Positions 23,502-34,996 of a stretch of DNA of 64,000 nucleotides are shown piece by piece. Position 1 is the first letter of the stretch. Every line of letters starts with the position of its first letter. The translations under genes and the position numbers were made by a program. The notes under the pieces were generated by a model. The model ran no database searches. It saw only the letters and a list, made by a program, of their open reading frames with translations, and was not told the origin of the DNA. The stretch lies in assembly GCF_018987235.1 (NCBI RefSeq), contig NZ_CP072197.1, positions 744,001 through 808,000 on the forward strand, read 5' to 3'. This stretch comes from Lactobacillus crispatus. Lineage in GTDB: Bacteria; Bacillota; Bacilli; Lactobacillales; Lactobacillaceae.

Positions 23502-24425
23502 ATGGTTAATACACATGTAAAATTACCAGGTTTAGATTTGAAAAATCCAGTTATGCCAGCAAGTGGAACTTTTGGCTTCGGCGATGTGCCTGCAGCTAAG
23601 AAGTTTGACTTAAATGATCTTGGAGCAATGGTTATTAAGACAACTACGCCACATGCAACCACTGGTAATCCGCAACCACAGATTGCCGTTTTAGATGATG
23701 GGGTTTTGAATTCGGTTGGTCTTACTAATCCTGGTGTGGACAAGGTGATTAGTGAAAAGTTAGAACCATTGAGAAAGCAATATCCAGAATTACCGATCGT
23801 GGCTAGCGTTGGCGGTGATAGTGAAGCAGATTATGTTGAAGTAGCACAAAAGCTGTCAAATTCTGGCTTGGTTAATGCTTTAGAAATTAATGTTTCTTGT
23901 CCTAATGTGGCCCAAGGTGGAATGAGCTTTGGCGTGCATGCCGATGTGGTTGAAGAATTGACTAGAAAAATTAAAGCAGTTGTCAATATTCCAATTTATG
24001 TGAAGTTAACACCAAATGTGACTGATATCACTGTAATTGCTAAAGCTGCCGAAAAGGGTGGTGCCGATGGCTTATCGATGATCAATACATTGCTAGGGAT
24101 GCGAATTGACGTGAAAAAACGCAGACCACTGTTAGGCCATAATATGGGCGGTTTATCAGGTGAGGCTGTTAAGCCAATAGCTATTAGAATGATTAGTCAA
24201 GTGCGTCAAATTACTTCTTTGCCAATTATTGGCATGGGTGGCATTGCTTCGGCCGAAGATGTGGTGGAATTTATGTTAGTAGGTGCTAATGCCGTAGCGG
24301 TTGGTACTGCTCATTTTAAAGATAGTATTGCTTCTAAGCATATTGCAGATGCCTTGCCGCAAGAACTTGAAAAATTAGGCATTGAAGATATCAATGAATT
24401 AGTTGGTCAAGTAAAATTTAATTAG
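23502..24425 (+). CDS. pyrD: Dihydroorotate dehydrogenase, class 1
   Basis: 307 aa, TIM-barrel flavoenzyme oxidising dihydroorotate to orotate. [20 protein letters not shown] and [11 protein letters not shown] (catalytic Cys) are class 1 motifs; [27 protein letters not shown] binds the FMN phosphate. The sequence looks like class 1B, whose partner PyrK is absent from this cluster. TGGAGGA site before ATG 23502. The gene starts the plus-strand pyr run. Confidence 0.93.
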   Translation: MVNTHVKLPGLDLKNPVMPASGTFGFGDVPAAKKFDLNDLGAMVIKTTTPHATTGNPQPQIAVLDDGVLNSVGLTNPGVDKVISEKLEPLRKQYPELPIVASVGGDSEADYVEVAQKLSNSGLVNALEINVSCPNVAQGGMSFGVHADVVEELTRKIKAVVNIPIYVKLTPNVTDITVIAKAAEKGGADGLSMINTLLGMRIDVKKRRPLLGHNMGGLSGEAVKPIAIRMISQVRQITSLPIIGMGGIASAEDVVEFMLVGANAVAVGTAHFKDSIASKHIADALPQELEKLGIEDINELVGQVKFN

Positions 24426-24593
24426 AGCTTGACAAACGTTTCTAATTACAGTAACTTTAAAGCAATGAATGTCCTTTAAAATTAGTCTCGTGAGGCTAGC
24501 AAGGCAGGCTTAACTTAAGTTTCGACTTTACTAAAGCTCCTAGTCTCAGTTGAGATTGGGAGCTTTTTTCATGGGCAGAATTAGGAGGCTATA
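24426..24593 (+). promoter_or_regulatory. PyrR attenuator between pyrD and pyrR
   Basis: TCTCGTGAGGCTAGCAAGG (about 24486-24504) resembles the PyrR-binding loop. The terminator stem AAAGCTCC/GGGAGCTTTTTT (24533-24569, with internal TCTC/GAGA pairs) lies directly before the pyrR ribosome-binding site AGGAGG. Confidence 0.82.
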
Positions 24594-25136
24594 ATGGCAA
24601 AAGAAATCTGGGATGCACTAGCAATGAAGCGTGCTTTAACCCGTATTACTTACGAGATCATTGAACAAAATAAAGGAACCGATGATTTGGTTTTGGTAGG
24701 GATTAAAACGCGAGGCGTTTACTTGGCTAAACGAATTCATGACCGTATTCAGAAATTGGAAGGCGTTGATGTACCAGTTGGTGAATTGGACATTACCTTA
24801 TATCGGGATGATCGTCATGATGCTAGTTTAAAGCAAGATCCAGTTGTCAATTCTGATCAAGTTGGTGTTAATATTGATGACAAGCATGTTGTTTTGGTTG
24901 ATGATGTTATCTATACTGGACGAACAATCAGAGCGGCGATGGATGCTTTGATGCACGTTGGTCGCCCAAGTTCAATCAGAGTCGCAGTGCTAGTTGATCG
25001 TGGTCACCGTGAATTGCCAATTCGTGCTGATTTTGTTGGTAAAAATATTCCAACTTCTGCCGATGAACAGGTTGCTGTTAATGTAATTGAGAAGGACGGC
25101 AAAGATTCAGTTGAACTGAAGGCTTTACCAAAATAA
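24594..25136 (+). CDS. pyrR: Bifunctional pyr operon RNA-binding attenuation protein / uracil phosphoribosyltransferase
   Basis: 180 aa, start ATG after AGGAGG. PRPP motif [21 protein letters not shown] and the PyrR opening [17 protein letters not shown] are clear. It binds pyr leader RNA when UMP is high and stabilises the terminator state; three such leaders are in this window. It also has weak uracil phosphoribosyltransferase activity. Confidence 0.96.
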   Translation: MAKEIWDALAMKRALTRITYEIIEQNKGTDDLVLVGIKTRGVYLAKRIHDRIQKLEGVDVPVGELDITLYRDDRHDASLKQDPVVNSDQVGVNIDDKHVVLVDDVIYTGRTIRAAMDALMHVGRPSSIRVAVLVDRGHRELPIRADFVGKNIPTSADEQVAVNVIEKDGKDSVELKALPK

Positions 25137-25276
25137 AAAGAAGATAGTTAAATATCCAACCATTTAATTGACTCCAGAGAGGGCCAGAAGGGTTGATTTC
25201 TTTTCGTGTACACGGGAAGACTCTAGGCCTGGAGCAATTAAATGCTTCAGGCTTTTTTGTATAGAAAGAATAGAAA
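25137..25276 (+). promoter_or_regulatory. PyrR attenuator between pyrR and pyrB
   Basis: ACTCCAGAGAGGGCC (25171-25185) is the PyrR-binding loop. GCCTGGAGCA/TGCTTCAGGC followed by six T (25227-25258) is the terminator. The loop and AGGCCTGGAGC can pair alternatively as antiterminator. Confidence 0.88.
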
Positions 25277-26233
25277 ATGGAAAATTTAAATCTTGTTAAT
25301 TTACCACATTTTGTGAGTGTTGAAAATTTGGATAGTAATGAAGTAGAAGCCTTAATCAGGAGAGCTGAGTACTTCAAAAAAGGCGGTGCAACACCACGTT
25401 TAACTAAGCCAGTTTATGTAACTAATATGTTTTTTGAAGATTCATCTAGAACACATACGAGCTTTGAAATGGCTGAAAGAAAACTAGGTTTGACAGTTAT
25501 TCCTTTTGATCCGGCTCATTCGTCTGTTAATAAGGGTGAAACCTTATATGACACTTCATTAATTATGAACGCCTTAGGTGTCAACTTAGAAGTGATTCGT
25601 CACTCACAGAATGAGTATTACAATGATTTGATTAACTTAAAAGAACATCAACATTTAAATATTGGTGTGATTAACGCTGGAGATGGTAGCGGTCAACATC
25701 CTAGCCAATGTATGCTCGATATGATGACTATTCATGAACATTTTGGCCACTTTAAAGGCTTAAAGGTTGCAATTGTTGGTGATATTACTAATTCTAGGGT
25801 TGCAAAAAGTGACATGGAACTTTTGACTAGGTTGGGCGCTGAAGTTTACTTCTCAGGTCCAAGTTACTGGTATGATAAAGAATTCGATCAATATGGTAAG
25901 TATGAAGAAATTGATCAATTAGTTTCAAATATGGACGTGATGATGCTCTTACGGGTTCAACATGAACGTCATGCAGGCGATCCTAATGAAAAGACTTTTA
26001 ATGCTAAAGCATATCACGAAAAATATGGTATTAATCATCAACGCTATAGTGCATTGAAGCCCGACACCATCATCATGCATCCGGGTCCAATTAACCATGA
26101 TGTTGAACTTAGCGGTGATTTAGTTGAAAGCGATAAGTGCATGTTTGTCAGACAAATGCAAAATGGTGTGTTCATGCGTATGGCAATGATCGAGGCAGTA
26201 TTGCGCGGTAGACGACTTGGAGGATTAGAATAA
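25277..26233 (+). CDS. pyrB: Aspartate carbamoyltransferase catalytic subunit
   Basis: 318 aa. [19 protein letters not shown] is the carbamoyl-phosphate-binding signature (STRT-type), and [11 protein letters not shown] and [12 protein letters not shown] are aspartate-site segments. It joins carbamoyl phosphate and aspartate. The stop overlaps the pyrC ATG by one base (TAATG). No regulatory PyrI is present, as usual in Firmicutes. Confidence 0.97.
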   Translation: MENLNLVNLPHFVSVENLDSNEVEALIRRAEYFKKGGATPRLTKPVYVTNMFFEDSSRTHTSFEMAERKLGLTVIPFDPAHSSVNKGETLYDTSLIMNALGVNLEVIRHSQNEYYNDLINLKEHQHLNIGVINAGDGSGQHPSQCMLDMMTIHEHFGHFKGLKVAIVGDITNSRVAKSDMELLTRLGAEVYFSGPSYWYDKEFDQYGKYEEIDQLVSNMDVMMLLRVQHERHAGDPNEKTFNAKAYHEKYGINHQRYSALKPDTIIMHPGPINHDVELSGDLVESDKCMFVRQMQNGVFMRMAMIEAVLRGRRLGGLE

Positions 26234-27510
26234 TGGCAACAGTAATTAAGAATGGCACAGTTTATCAAAATGGTCGTCTAATTAAAGCAGATGTTTTAAT
26301 TGAAGATCAAAAGATTAAAGCAATAGGGACTAACTTAACGGCAGATAAAGAGATTGATGCAAGTGGCAAGCTAGTTAGTCCTGGACTGGTTGATGTCCAC
26401 GTTCATTATCGTGATCCCGGACAAACTTACAAGGAAGATATTAAAACCGGTAGTGAAGCCGCTGCTCATGGTGGTTTTACTATGGTAGGGGCAATGCCTA
26501 ATGTAACGCCTGTACCTAATACGCCTGAGCTAATGCAAAAAATGGTACAAGAAAACAATGAAAAAGGTGTGGTTCATATTTTTCAATATGGACCAATCAC
26601 TAATGATGAAACTACTGATGTCATTCCTGATTATGCAGCATTGAAAAAGGCTGGTGCTTTTGCCTTAAGTAATGATGGTCATGGAGTCCAAACTGCTCAA
26701 ACGATGTATTTGGCAATGCAAAAAGCCAAGGAAAATAATTTGATCATTGCTACTCATGCACAAGACGATTCGCTTTTTAATAAAGGGATCGTGAATGAAG
26801 GACCTAAAGCCAAGGAATTAAACTTGCCGCCAGTAACTGAATTAGCAGAAACAACGCAAATTGCTAGAGACTTGCTTTTAGCACAAAAAACGGGCGTCCA
26901 TTATCATATTTGCCATGTATCAACTAAAACTAGTGTGGAACTGGTTCGAATGGCTAAGGCGCGTGGAATCAATGTTACCTGTGAAGTAGCGCCACACCAT
27001 ATTTTATTAACAGATGACGATATTCCTAAGGACAACGGTTATTATAAGATGAATCCGCCATTGAGAAATAAGGAAGATCAAGCGGCGTTACTAGTGGGAC
27101 TACTAGACGGTACAATCGATTTAATTGCGACTGACCATGCTCCTCATGCTCGCAATGAAAAAGAAGGTGGCATGAAGGGCGCATCATTTGGTATTACTGG
27201 TAGTGAAACAGCATTTTCTACTTTATATACTAAATTTGTCAAAGAAGAAAAAGTCTTCACCTTGGAGCAGCTTTTATCATGGCTCTCCGATAAACCAGCT
27301 AAAACGTTTGGCTTAAAAAATGCCGGGGTACTTGAACCGGGTAAGCCAGCTGATATTGCGATTTTTGACTTAGACCATGAAACTGAATTAAAAGAAGAAG
27401 ACTATAAGTCAAAAGGCGTTAATACACCATTTACGGGCGACAAGGTGTATGGTGAAACTGTAATGACCATGGTTGATGGTCAGGTTGTATACAGAAGGGA
27501 TGAACAATAA
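26233..27510 (+). CDS. pyrC: Dihydroorotase
   Basis: 425 aa, amidohydrolase fold. [16 protein letters not shown] carries the metal-binding Hx[11 protein letters not shown] and [14 protein letters not shown] the further ligands, and [17 protein letters not shown] the catalytic Asp. Cyclises carbamoyl aspartate to dihydroorotate. Overlaps pyrB and carA by one base each, so translation is coupled along the operon. Confidence 0.97.
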   Translation: MATVIKNGTVYQNGRLIKADVLIEDQKIKAIGTNLTADKEIDASGKLVSPGLVDVHVHYRDPGQTYKEDIKTGSEAAAHGGFTMVGAMPNVTPVPNTPELMQKMVQENNEKGVVHIFQYGPITNDETTDVIPDYAALKKAGAFALSNDGHGVQTAQTMYLAMQKAKENNLIIATHAQDDSLFNKGIVNEGPKAKELNLPPVTELAETTQIARDLLLAQKTGVHYHICHVSTKTSVELVRMAKARGINVTCEVAPHHILLTDDDIPKDNGYYKMNPPLRNKEDQAALLVGLLDGTIDLIATDHAPHARNEKEGGMKGASFGITGSETAFSTLYTKFVKEEKVFTLEQLLSWLSDKPAKTFGLKNAGVLEPGKPADIAIFDLDHETELKEEDYKSKGVNTPFTGDKVYGETVMTMVDGQVVYRRDEQ

Positions 27511-28595
27511 TGCGGTATTTAATCCTAGAAGATGGTAGCATCTATGCTGGCGAGGGTTTTGGCGCTGATTGCGAAACAGTTGGTGAAGTTGTATTTACAA
27601 CAGGGATGACTGGTTATCAAGAAGCAATTACCGACCAATCTTATGCCGATCAGATTTTGGTTTTCACTAATCCTTTAATTGGAAACTATGGTATTACCTT
27701 GGCAGATTATGAGTCACTTGAGCCAAGGATCAAAGGCGTAATTTGTCACCAGGTTGCCCGTCATCCTGATAATTGGCGAATGCAGACAACCTTACCAAAG
27801 TTTTTGGAGCATTTAAACATTCCGGGTATTCAGGGAATTGACACGCGTGAATTAGTTAAAAAATTGAGAGTTCACGGTACATTACGTGGTAAGATTGCAG
27901 ATTCAAAAGAAAATGCAGAAAAAATTGCGGCAGAATTAAAGACTAAGAATGTAACTCAAGGTGTAATTAGCCGAGTATCAACCAAGTCACCATATCCAGT
28001 TCCTGGTTCGAAACGCAATATTGTGGTTATCGACTTTGGAATTAAACACAGTATTTTGCGTGAACTAGCAGAACGTGATTGTAATTGTATTGTTTTACCA
28101 TATACAGCTACTGCCCAAGAAGTATTAAACCTTCATCCAGATGGTGTTCTTTTGAGTAACGGCCCTGGTGATCCAGAAGAAATGGTAGAGGCAACTAAAA
28201 TGGTGCGTGAAGTAGAAAAGCATGTTCCTTTGATGGGAATTTGTATGGGACACCAAGTCTTTGCTTTAGCTAATGGGGCTAAAACTTACAAGATGAAATT
28301 TGGGCACCGCGGTTTTAATCACCCTGTACGAGAGATTGCAACTGGTAATATTGGTTTTACTTCACAAAACCATGGTTATGCTGTGTCTGCAGATTCAATT
28401 GACAAGGATAACTTAATGATTACCCACGTTGAAGTCAATGATGGGACGGTTGAAGGGTTACGTCATAAGAAATATCCTGCATTTTCAGTGCAATTTCACC
28501 CTGATGCAACACCGGGTCCTCATGATGAGGTTTCATTATTCGACGACTTTATGTCAATGATTGATCAGAGAAAGGAAGAAGAGCGTCATGCCTAA
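27510..28595 (+). CDS. carA: Carbamoyl-phosphate synthase small (glutaminase) subunit
   Basis: 361 aa. The N-terminal CPSase domain starts [15 protein letters not shown]; the C-terminal class I glutamine amidotransferase has [17 protein letters not shown] (catalytic Cys) and [11 protein letters not shown] (His). It supplies ammonia to CarB. The gene ends 8 bases inside the carB reading frame. Transcribed with pyrBC, hence under PyrR control. Confidence 0.97.
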   Translation: MRYLILEDGSIYAGEGFGADCETVGEVVFTTGMTGYQEAITDQSYADQILVFTNPLIGNYGITLADYESLEPRIKGVICHQVARHPDNWRMQTTLPKFLEHLNIPGIQGIDTRELVKKLRVHGTLRGKIADSKENAEKIAAELKTKNVTQGVISRVSTKSPYPVPGSKRNIVVIDFGIKHSILRELAERDCNCIVLPYTATAQEVLNLHPDGVLLSNGPGDPEEMVEATKMVREVEKHVPLMGICMGHQVFALANGAKTYKMKFGHRGFNHPVREIATGNIGFTSQNHGYAVSADSIDKDNLMITHVEVNDGTVEGLRHKKYPAFSVQFHPDATPGPHDEVSLFDDFMSMIDQRKEEERHA

Positions 28596-31500
28596 AAGAA
28601 CAGATATTCATAAGATTATGGTGATTGGCTCAGGTCCAATTATTATTGGTCAAGCTGCAGAATTTGATTATTCTGGTACACAGGCATGCTTGGCTCTGCG
28701 CGAAGAAGGCTATGAAGTAGTTTTAGTTAATTCCAACCCAGCTACGATCATGACTGATACAACAATTGCAGATAAGGTGTACATTGAACCTCTGACAGTT
28801 GAATCGATTTCACGAATTATTCGTCAAGAATATCCTGATGCTATTTTGCCAACACTTGGCGGTCAAGTGGGCTTAAACATGGCTATGGAACTTGCCAAAA
28901 CAGGAATTTTGGATGAATTACACATCGAGCTTCTAGGTACTAAGCTGCAATCTATTGAACAAGCCGAAGACCGTGAAAAATTTAAGGAATTATGTAAGTC
29001 ATTAGGTGAACCAGTTCCACCTTCTAAGACAGTTAATACAGTCGAAGATGCCTTAGCTTTTGGAGATGAGATTGGCTATCCGATCATTGTTCGTCCCGCC
29101 TTTACGATGGGTGGTACCGGTGGTGGTATCTGTAATAATCATGAAGAATTAGCAGAGATTGCCAAAAATGGATTGGAACTTTCCCCTGTAACTGAATGTT
29201 TGATTGAAAAATCAATTGCGGGCTATAAAGAAGTAGAATTTGAAGTAATGCGCGACCATGATGACAATGCAATGATTGTCTGCTGCATGGAAAACTTTGA
29301 TCCGGTAGGGATTCACACTGGTGATTCAATTGTCTTTTCACCAAGTCAAACTTTATCTGATAAGGAATATCAGATGCTTCGTGATTGTTCACTGCGTTTG
29401 ATTAGGGCTTTGAAAATTGAAGGGGGATGCAACGTTCAACTTGCTCTTGACCCAAATAGCTTTAATTATGATGTAATTGAAGTAAATCCGCGTGTTTCAA
29501 GATCATCTGCTTTAGCTTCTAAGGCAACTGGTTATCCAATTGCTAAGATGGCTGCTAAAATTGCAGTAGGAATGACTTTGGATGAAATTAAGAACCCAGT
29601 AACGGGAACAACCTATGCAGAATTTGAACCTGCATTAGACTATGTAGTCTGCAAGATACCACGCTGGCCATTTGATAAGTTCCCTAAGGCTGATCGCGTT
29701 TTGGGCACCCAAATGAAAGCAACCGGTGAAGTTATGGCAATTGGCCGTACTGCAGAAGAAGCTATGCAAAAAGCGGTAAGATCACTAGAAATTGATGAAA
29801 AAGATCTTTACTCACCAGAAGCACACGTAGCTAGTGATGACCAATTAGAGCAAAAATTAGTCAAAGCTCAAGATGATCGTCTCTTCTATTTAGCTGAGGC
29901 ATTTAGACGTGGTTATTCAGCTGAAGATATTCATGAATTAACGAAGATTAATTTCTACTTTTTAGATATCGTGCAACATATGGTTGAATTGGAAAAGACA
30001 CTTGAGGAAAATAAAGATGATGTTGATGTATTGCGCTTAGCTAAGAAATATGGCTTTAGTGATCCAACGATTGCCTCTTTGTGGAATGAAACTGCAGATG
30101 AGGTAAGAGCATTTCGGAAAAAGCATGGCATCATCCCAGTCTACAAGATGGTTGATACATGTGCTGCTGAGTTTGAATCAAAGACACCATACTTTTATTC
30201 AACTTATGATGCTGAAAATGAATCACATAAGACTGGTAAGAAGTCGGTGATCGTTATTGGCTCAGGTCCAATCAGAATCGGTCAAGGTGTTGAATTCGAT
30301 TATGCGACTGTTCACTGTGTCAAGGCCTTGCAAAAGATGGGCTACGAAGCAATTGTTATCAATTCTAATCCTGAAACTGTTTCAACTGACTTCTCTATCT
30401 CAGATAAATTATACTTTGAACCATTAACTTTGGAAGATGTCTTGAATGTCTGCGACTTGGAAAAGCCAGAAGGCGTGATTGTTCAATTTGGTGGTCAAAC
30501 CTCAATCAATTTGGCTCATGGCTTAGAAGAACATGGCGTCAAGATTTTAGGCACTAAAGTAGCTGATGTTAACCGTGCAGAAGACCGTGAACTGTTTGAT
30601 CAAATCATTAAGCAACTTCATTTGAATCAGCCTCAAGGTTTAACTGCAACTACTCATGAAGGCGTACTTGAAGCTGCTGATAAGCTAGGCTATCCAGTTT
30701 TAGTCCGTCCAAGTTATGTTTTGGGTGGTAAGGCGATGGAAATTGTCTACACCAAGGCAGAGTTAGAAGAATACTTGCAAGACCACGTTGATATTGCAGC
30801 AGACCACCCAATCTTGGTTGATGATTATCTTGATGGTCGTGAATGTGATGTTGATGCAATTAGTGATGGTAAGGAAGTTCTTTTGCCAGGAATCATGGAA
30901 CATATTGAGCATGCCGGTGTCCACTCTGGTGACTCAATGGCTGTTTATCCACCACAAACCTTCTCTGATGAAGTTAAAGAAAAGATTACTGATGTCACTA
31001 GAAAGCTTGCTTTGACGTTGAACTGTGTCGGCATTATGAACATTCAATTCATTGTCAGAGATGGTGAAGTTTACGTAATTGAAGTTAACCCTCGGGCAAG
31101 TAGAACAGTGCCATTTTTAAGCAAGATCACGGGTATTGAAATGGCTCAGGTCGCTACCCGAGTAATTATGGGCGAAAGTTTGGCTGAACAGGGCTACGGT
31201 GATGGTCTTGCCCCAGAGCCAGACATGATCTCTGTTAAAGCACCAGTCTTCTCCTTCAGCAAATTATCGGACGTTGATGCATATCTCGGGCCAGAAATGA
31301 AATCGACAGGTGAAGTAATGGGGAGTGATCACACTTTTGCCAAAGCTCTCTACAAAGCTTTTGCAGGTGCTAAGATGCAATTGCCTGAAAATGGTAATGT
31401 ATTACTTACCATCGAAGATCGAGACAAAGAAAAGATTTTACCAATTGCCAAGAGATTTGCGCGGATTGGCTACAGAATCTTTGCTACTAAGGGTACAGCT

Positions 31501-31776
31501 GATTTCTTGCGTAGTCATGATTTGCATGTTGATCCAGTAACTAAAGTGCATGAAGATGAAGACGCCAAGGATAATATCTTGAATGAATTAAGAAATGGCA
31601 AGATTGACTTGGTTATCAATACGATGGGTCACGATATTGAAAAGAATTCTGATGGCTTCATCATTAGACAGGTTGCCATTGGTCAAAATGTACCATTGAT
31701 TACAGCACTTGATACTGCAGATGCTTTGCTTACTAGCTTGGAGAATAGATCATTTGCTACTGATGCTTTGAAGTAG
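28588..31776 (+). CDS. carB: Carbamoyl-phosphate synthase large subunit
   Basis: 1,062 aa from ATG 28588 (overlapping carA by 8 nt, GGAAGAAGAG upstream). Two homologous ATP-grasp halves: the first with [13 protein letters not shown] and [13 protein letters not shown], the second with [12 protein letters not shown] and [12 protein letters not shown]. The C-terminal MGS-like allosteric domain (about residue 930 on) binds regulators. It makes carbamoyl phosphate from bicarbonate, ammonia and 2 ATP. Last gene of the operon. Confidence 0.97.
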   Translation: MPKRTDIHKIMVIGSGPIIIGQAAEFDYSGTQACLALREEGYEVVLVNSNPATIMTDTTIADKVYIEPLTVESISRIIRQEYPDAILPTLGGQVGLNMAMELAKTGILDELHIELLGTKLQSIEQAEDREKFKELCKSLGEPVPPSKTVNTVEDALAFGDEIGYPIIVRPAFTMGGTGGGICNNHEELAEIAKNGLELSPVTECLIEKSIAGYKEVEFEVMRDHDDNAMIVCCMENFDPVGIHTGDSIVFSPSQTLSDKEYQMLRDCSLRLIRALKIEGGCNVQLALDPNSFNYDVIEVNPRVSRSSALASKATGYPIAKMAAKIAVGMTLDEIKNPVTGTTYAEFEPALDYVVCKIPRWPFDKFPKADRVLGTQMKATGEVMAIGRTAEEAMQKAVRSLEIDEKDLYSPEAHVASDDQLEQKLVKAQDDRLFYLAEAFRRGYSAEDIHELTKINFYFLDIVQHMVELEKTLEENKDDVDVLRLAKKYGFSDPTIASLWNETADEVRAFRKKHGIIPVYKMVDTCAAEFESKTPYFYSTYDAENESHKTGKKSVIVIGSGPIRIGQGVEFDYATVHCVKALQKMGYEAIVINSNPETVSTDFSISDKLYFEPLTLEDVLNVCDLEKPEGVIVQFGGQTSINLAHGLEEHGVKILGTKVADVNRAEDRELFDQIIKQLHLNQPQGLTATTHEGVLEAADKLGYPVLVRPSYVLGGKAMEIVYTKAELEEYLQDHVDIAADHPILVDDYLDGRECDVDAISDGKEVLLPGIMEHIEHAGVHSGDSMAVYPPQTFSDEVKEKITDVTRKLALTLNCVGIMNIQFIVRDGEVYVIEVNPRASRTVPFLSKITGIEMAQVATRVIMGESLAEQGYGDGLAPEPDMISVKAPVFSFSKLSDVDAYLGPEMKSTGEVMGSDHTFAKALYKAFAGAKMQLPENGNVLLTIEDRDKEKILPIAKRFARIGYRIFATKGTADFLRSHDLHVDPVTKVHEDEDAKDNILNELRNGKIDLVINTMGHDIEKNSDGFIIRQVAIGQNVPLITALDTADALLTSLENRSFATDALK

Positions 31777-31794
31777 GATAGTTGAATAGATAAA

Positions 31795-31838
31795 AATAAT
31801 GCATTTCTCTATTGAAGTAGGAGAATGCATTATTTTTT
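31795..31838 (+). terminator. Terminator of the pyr/car operon
   Basis: Stem AATAATGCATTTCTC/GAGAATGCATTATT followed by a T-run, 18 nt after the carB stop. Confidence 0.88.
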
Positions 31839-31979
31839 ATGCAAAAAATAATTTTCACAAGTGAGCTAATAATTCTGAGATAAATAAACGATAGATAGCA
31901 TTCAATCAAGATATTGTGAAAAAAATATGTATCACAAACTTTATTATAGAGCCATGAGTAAGAATATTTCACTATCTTT

Positions 31980-32001
31980 TGTAAGCGAATACATTTATAA
32001 T
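31980..32001 (+). promoter_or_regulatory. CRE and -10 box of the lactate permease gene
   Basis: TGTAAGCGAATACA (31980-31993) matches the full CRE consensus TGNAANCGNWNNCA and lies immediately upstream of a TATAAT at 31996-32001. CcpA bound here would block RNA polymerase, so repression by glucose is expected. Confidence 0.72.
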
Positions 32002-32039
32002 CTGAGATAAGGAAGTGAAGTGTTTAGGGGGGAATAAAA

Positions 32040-33566
32040 ATGTGGATTTCGTTTTTATTGGCTTTAATTCCAATTATTTGGCTTATTTACTCTTTGGCAA
32101 TTCGAAAAATGCCTGCTATTAAAGCATGCAGCATTGGACTATTAATTACTATCGTATTGGCTATACTGGGATTTAACCTCTCTATAGTTGACACTTTGAC
32201 GGGTGCTTTAGAGGGCATTCTGATGGGGCTATGGCCAATTGTTTATGTAATCGTGGCTGCACTGTTTACTTATAATGTAAGCAATTATTCAGGTGGAATT
32301 AAAATTATTCAAGATACTTTGTCGTCAATCACTATTGATCAGCGTATTTTAGTTTTGATTATCGCATGGGGATTTGGCGGATTCTTAGAAGCAATTGCAG
32401 GTTTTGGGACAGCAGTTGCAATTCCCGCTGGGATATTAATTGGATTTGGTCTTAATCCGATTAATGCCGCCGTAATTTGTTTAATTGCTAATACTACACC
32501 AACTGCCTTTGGTGCAATTGGATTACCAGTGATTACACTGAGTGACGTAACTAATTTGCCCGTTACTCCATTATCATTTGTTATTACTTTACAACTTGCA
32601 TTATTAATTATTATAATTCCGTTTTTATTGGTGATTCTAACAGGTGGCGGAGTTAAAGCTATCAAAGGAGTGGGATTAATTACCCTGATGTCTGGTTTGT
32701 CATTTTCAATTCCGCAAATTTTGGTAGCAAAATTTGTTGGTCCAGAGTTACCAGCAATTGTTGGTTCAATTTGTTGTATTTTGACTACAGTTCTGATGGC
32801 AAAATTATATCATCATCAAGATAATGACATAAAAGAGAATATTGAGAAGCACAGCGCTATCGAAATTTTGCGTGCAAGTTCACCATTTATTTTAGTGTTC
32901 GTATTTGTGGTTCTTGCTTCATCACTGTTTCCAAATATTCAGCATCTATTGGGAAAAGTGACTTCTTATATTAAGGTATATACTGGGAAAGATACAGAAC
33001 TGTTTAAGATTAATTGGCTTTCTTCACCAGGAACATTAATTTTGCTAGCTACTTTTATTGGTGGATTAATTCAAAAAGTTAGTTTCAAGAAATTAGGACA
33101 AATCTTAAAATCAACAATTTTTGGATTATGGAAAACATTAATTACAATTTGTTCTATTGTGGCTTTAGCCAAGGTAATGGGCTACGCAGGAATGACTTCA
33201 GCAATTGCGGCAGCATTAGTAGTTCTAATGGGACCAATATATCCATTAGTTGCACCGTTAATTGGTGCTTTGGGTACGTTTATTACAGGATCTGATACCT
33301 CAGCTAATGTTCTTTTTGGTAACCTGCAATTGTCTTCAGCTAAGGCTTTAGGCGTAAATAGTAATTGGGTAGTTGGTTCAAATATGGTGGGAGCAACTGC
33401 TGGAAAGATGATCTCACCTCAGAGTATAGCTGTTGCTTCAGCTGCAATTGGACAAGATGGATCTGAATCAATAATTTTGAAGCAAGTGGCTAAATGGTGC
33501 TTATTGTATTTGGGAATAATTTGTATATTCCTATATGGAATAGGCTTTGCCGTAGGATTTTTATAA
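32040..33566 (+). CDS. lctP: L-lactate permease family transporter
   Basis: 508 aa, about 12-14 hydrophobic helices, LctP/LldP family (lactate:H+ symporter). Conserved stretches GFLEAIAGFGTAVAIPAGIL, ANTTPTAFGAIGLPV and FITGSDTSANVLFGNLQ, then NMVGATAGKMISPQSIAVA, are visible. AGGGGGG site before ATG 32040. Monocistronic. In a lactic acid bacterium it may take up or export lactate; CRE control suggests use when sugar is low. Confidence 0.92.
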   Translation: MWISFLLALIPIIWLIYSLAIRKMPAIKACSIGLLITIVLAILGFNLSIVDTLTGALEGILMGLWPIVYVIVAALFTYNVSNYSGGIKIIQDTLSSITIDQRILVLIIAWGFGGFLEAIAGFGTAVAIPAGILIGFGLNPINAAVICLIANTTPTAFGAIGLPVITLSDVTNLPVTPLSFVITLQLALLIIIIPFLLVILTGGGVKAIKGVGLITLMSGLSFSIPQILVAKFVGPELPAIVGSICCILTTVLMAKLYHHQDNDIKENIEKHSAIEILRASSPFILVFVFVVLASSLFPNIQHLLGKVTSYIKVYTGKDTELFKINWLSSPGTLILLATFIGGLIQKVSFKKLGQILKSTIFGLWKTLITICSIVALAKVMGYAGMTSAIAAALVVLMGPIYPLVAPLIGALGTFITGSDTSANVLFGNLQLSSAKALGVNSNWVVGSNMVGATAGKMISPQSIAVASAAIGQDGSESIILKQVAKWCLLYLGIICIFLYGIGFAVGFL

Positions 33567-33638
33567 AAATAATTTAAATAACTCTTGGTGTTCTGATATA
33601 TATTGATTTGCACTTGTCATCCATTAATAGTAAATCGC

Positions 33639-33668
33639 TTGCATTAAAAGCGCTTTCGTTGATAGAAT
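33639..33668 (+). promoter_or_regulatory. Promoter with embedded CRE-like site
   Basis: -35 TTGCAT (33639-33644), 18-nt spacer, -10 TAGAAT (33663-33668). TAAAAGCGCTTTCG (33645-33658), a CRE-like palindrome with two deviations, fills the spacer. Repression by CcpA is likely. Confidence 0.65.
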
Positions 33669-33710
33669 GCTTTTTGTAACTTTTTTACATTAATAAGGGA
33701 GACAAAACAA

Positions 33711-34574
33711 ATGAGTTATTTATTTCTGTTTATTCCGGCAATAGGATGGGGTCTTATGCCCATGTTTGTTGCTGGTGTCAAGAAGAGTAACATTTACCAC
33801 CAAATTTTAGGTACCGTTCTTGGTGCATTTATCTTTGGTGCTGCAGTTACTCTCATTAAGCGTCCATCTTTTAATGCGACTACTTTTATTTTAGCAATGT
33901 TAGCTGGTGCTGCTTGGGTTATTGGTCAAGTTGGTCAGTATTACAGTTATTCCAAGGTTGGGGTTTCTGAAACTATGCCAATTTCAACTGGTTTGCAGTT
34001 GATCGGTGTGCCACTTGTAGGTGTGTTGATCTTTAGTGAATGGGCAAGCACTCAAGCTAAATTGTTTGGATTTTTAGGGATCTTAGCTTTAATTATTGGT
34101 GTAGCATTTACATCATTGACTGACAAAGGTACATCTGAGGGTGGAAAAAAGAATCAGACCACTACAATGATTGTGCTGGTATTGACTACACTTGGTTACA
34201 TTACTTCAAGTTCCATTCCAAAGGCCTTGAAGGGTGACAGCGTAATGATTTTCTTTGCTGAAACCATTGGAATGTTGGTTGCAGCAATTGTTTATTTAAT
34301 TGCAACTAAGCAAACACAAGTCTTTAAGGAAAAAGAAAGTTATCAAGTAATTCCTGCCGGTGTGATTTACGCAATTGCTGCTCTTGCATACATTGTTTCA
34401 GTTAAGATGAACGGTGTAAACCTAGCCTTTGTTATGTCACAACTTTGTGTCGTTATTTCTACTCTTGGTGGTATCCTTTTCTTACACGAAAAGAAGACAC
34501 AAAAAGGTCTTATTTATACTGTGATCGGTTTAATATTAATTGTTGCCGGTGCAGTTTTGACCTCAGTATTTTAA
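33711..34574 (+). CDS. GRP-family sugar transporter (GlcU/RbsU type)
   Basis: 287 aa, ten predicted membrane helices in the duplicated EamA-like pattern of the glucose/ribose porter family. Opening LFLFIPAIGWGLMPMFV and GAAWVIGQVGQYYSYSKVGVSETMPISTGLQL are typical. Family members move glucose or ribose with protons; the exact sugar cannot be told here. AAGGGAG site before ATG. Monocistronic and preceded by a CRE-bearing promoter. Confidence 0.88.
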   Translation: MSYLFLFIPAIGWGLMPMFVAGVKKSNIYHQILGTVLGAFIFGAAVTLIKRPSFNATTFILAMLAGAAWVIGQVGQYYSYSKVGVSETMPISTGLQLIGVPLVGVLIFSEWASTQAKLFGFLGILALIIGVAFTSLTDKGTSEGGKKNQTTTMIVLVLTTLGYITSSSIPKALKGDSVMIFFAETIGMLVAAIVYLIATKQTQVFKEKESYQVIPAGVIYAIAALAYIVSVKMNGVNLAFVMSQLCVVISTLGGILFLHEKKTQKGLIYTVIGLILIVAGAVLTSVF

Positions 34575-34598
34575 TGAATTTTAAATAAATATTGAATG

Positions 34599-34628
34599 AA
34601 CTCCAACATGATAATTGTTGGAGTTTTT
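34599..34628 (+). terminator. Terminator of the GRP transporter gene
   Basis: Perfect 9-bp stem ACTCCAACA/TGTTGGAGT with a T-run. Confidence 0.88.
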
Positions 34629-34699
34629 GAGTAAAAAAGTCATGAATAAATATAAAATGAATTAAAATATAAGTAGAAGCCAAAGAGAGGATGATTTCT

Positions 34700-34981
34700 A
34701 TGAGTGATAATACAGTATACGTGATCGACGGTCGTCGGTATGCACGTAATGGAGAAATTGTCGAGCATAATGTGCATGTTTATAGTTCTTATCAAAATCT
34801 GATTGCTGCATTTAAGCCATTTTTGGAAGTTTCAAATAAAGAAGTGCATATGAATGGCAAAAATGAGATGCTTCAGGTTAGAATATATGATCCATCAAAT
34901 CAATTTTTGACAAAATATAAATTTGATATTTATGAAAAGAAAATAGATAATTTCTTTCCAAGTACTACTGAACATATTTAG
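34700..34981 (+). CDS. Hypothetical protein, 93 aa
   Basis: Start at ATG 34700 because AGAGAGG (34684-34690) is well spaced to it; the ATG at 34691 is too close. Sequence MSDNTVYVIDGRRYARNGE onward is beta-rich, without signal or membrane segment. No family recognised. It is 15 nt before msrB and likely cotranscribed with it. Confidence 0.7.
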   Translation: MSDNTVYVIDGRRYARNGEIVEHNVHVYSSYQNLIAAFKPFLEVSNKEVHMNGKNEMLQVRIYDPSNQFLTKYKFDIYEKKIDNFFPSTTEHI

Positions 34982-34996
34982 CAAAGGAATGATCCA

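Noticed and set aside
31839..31979. Riboswitch upstream of the lactate permease gene
   Set aside because: No conserved riboswitch motif; only a CRE and a -10 box are evident.
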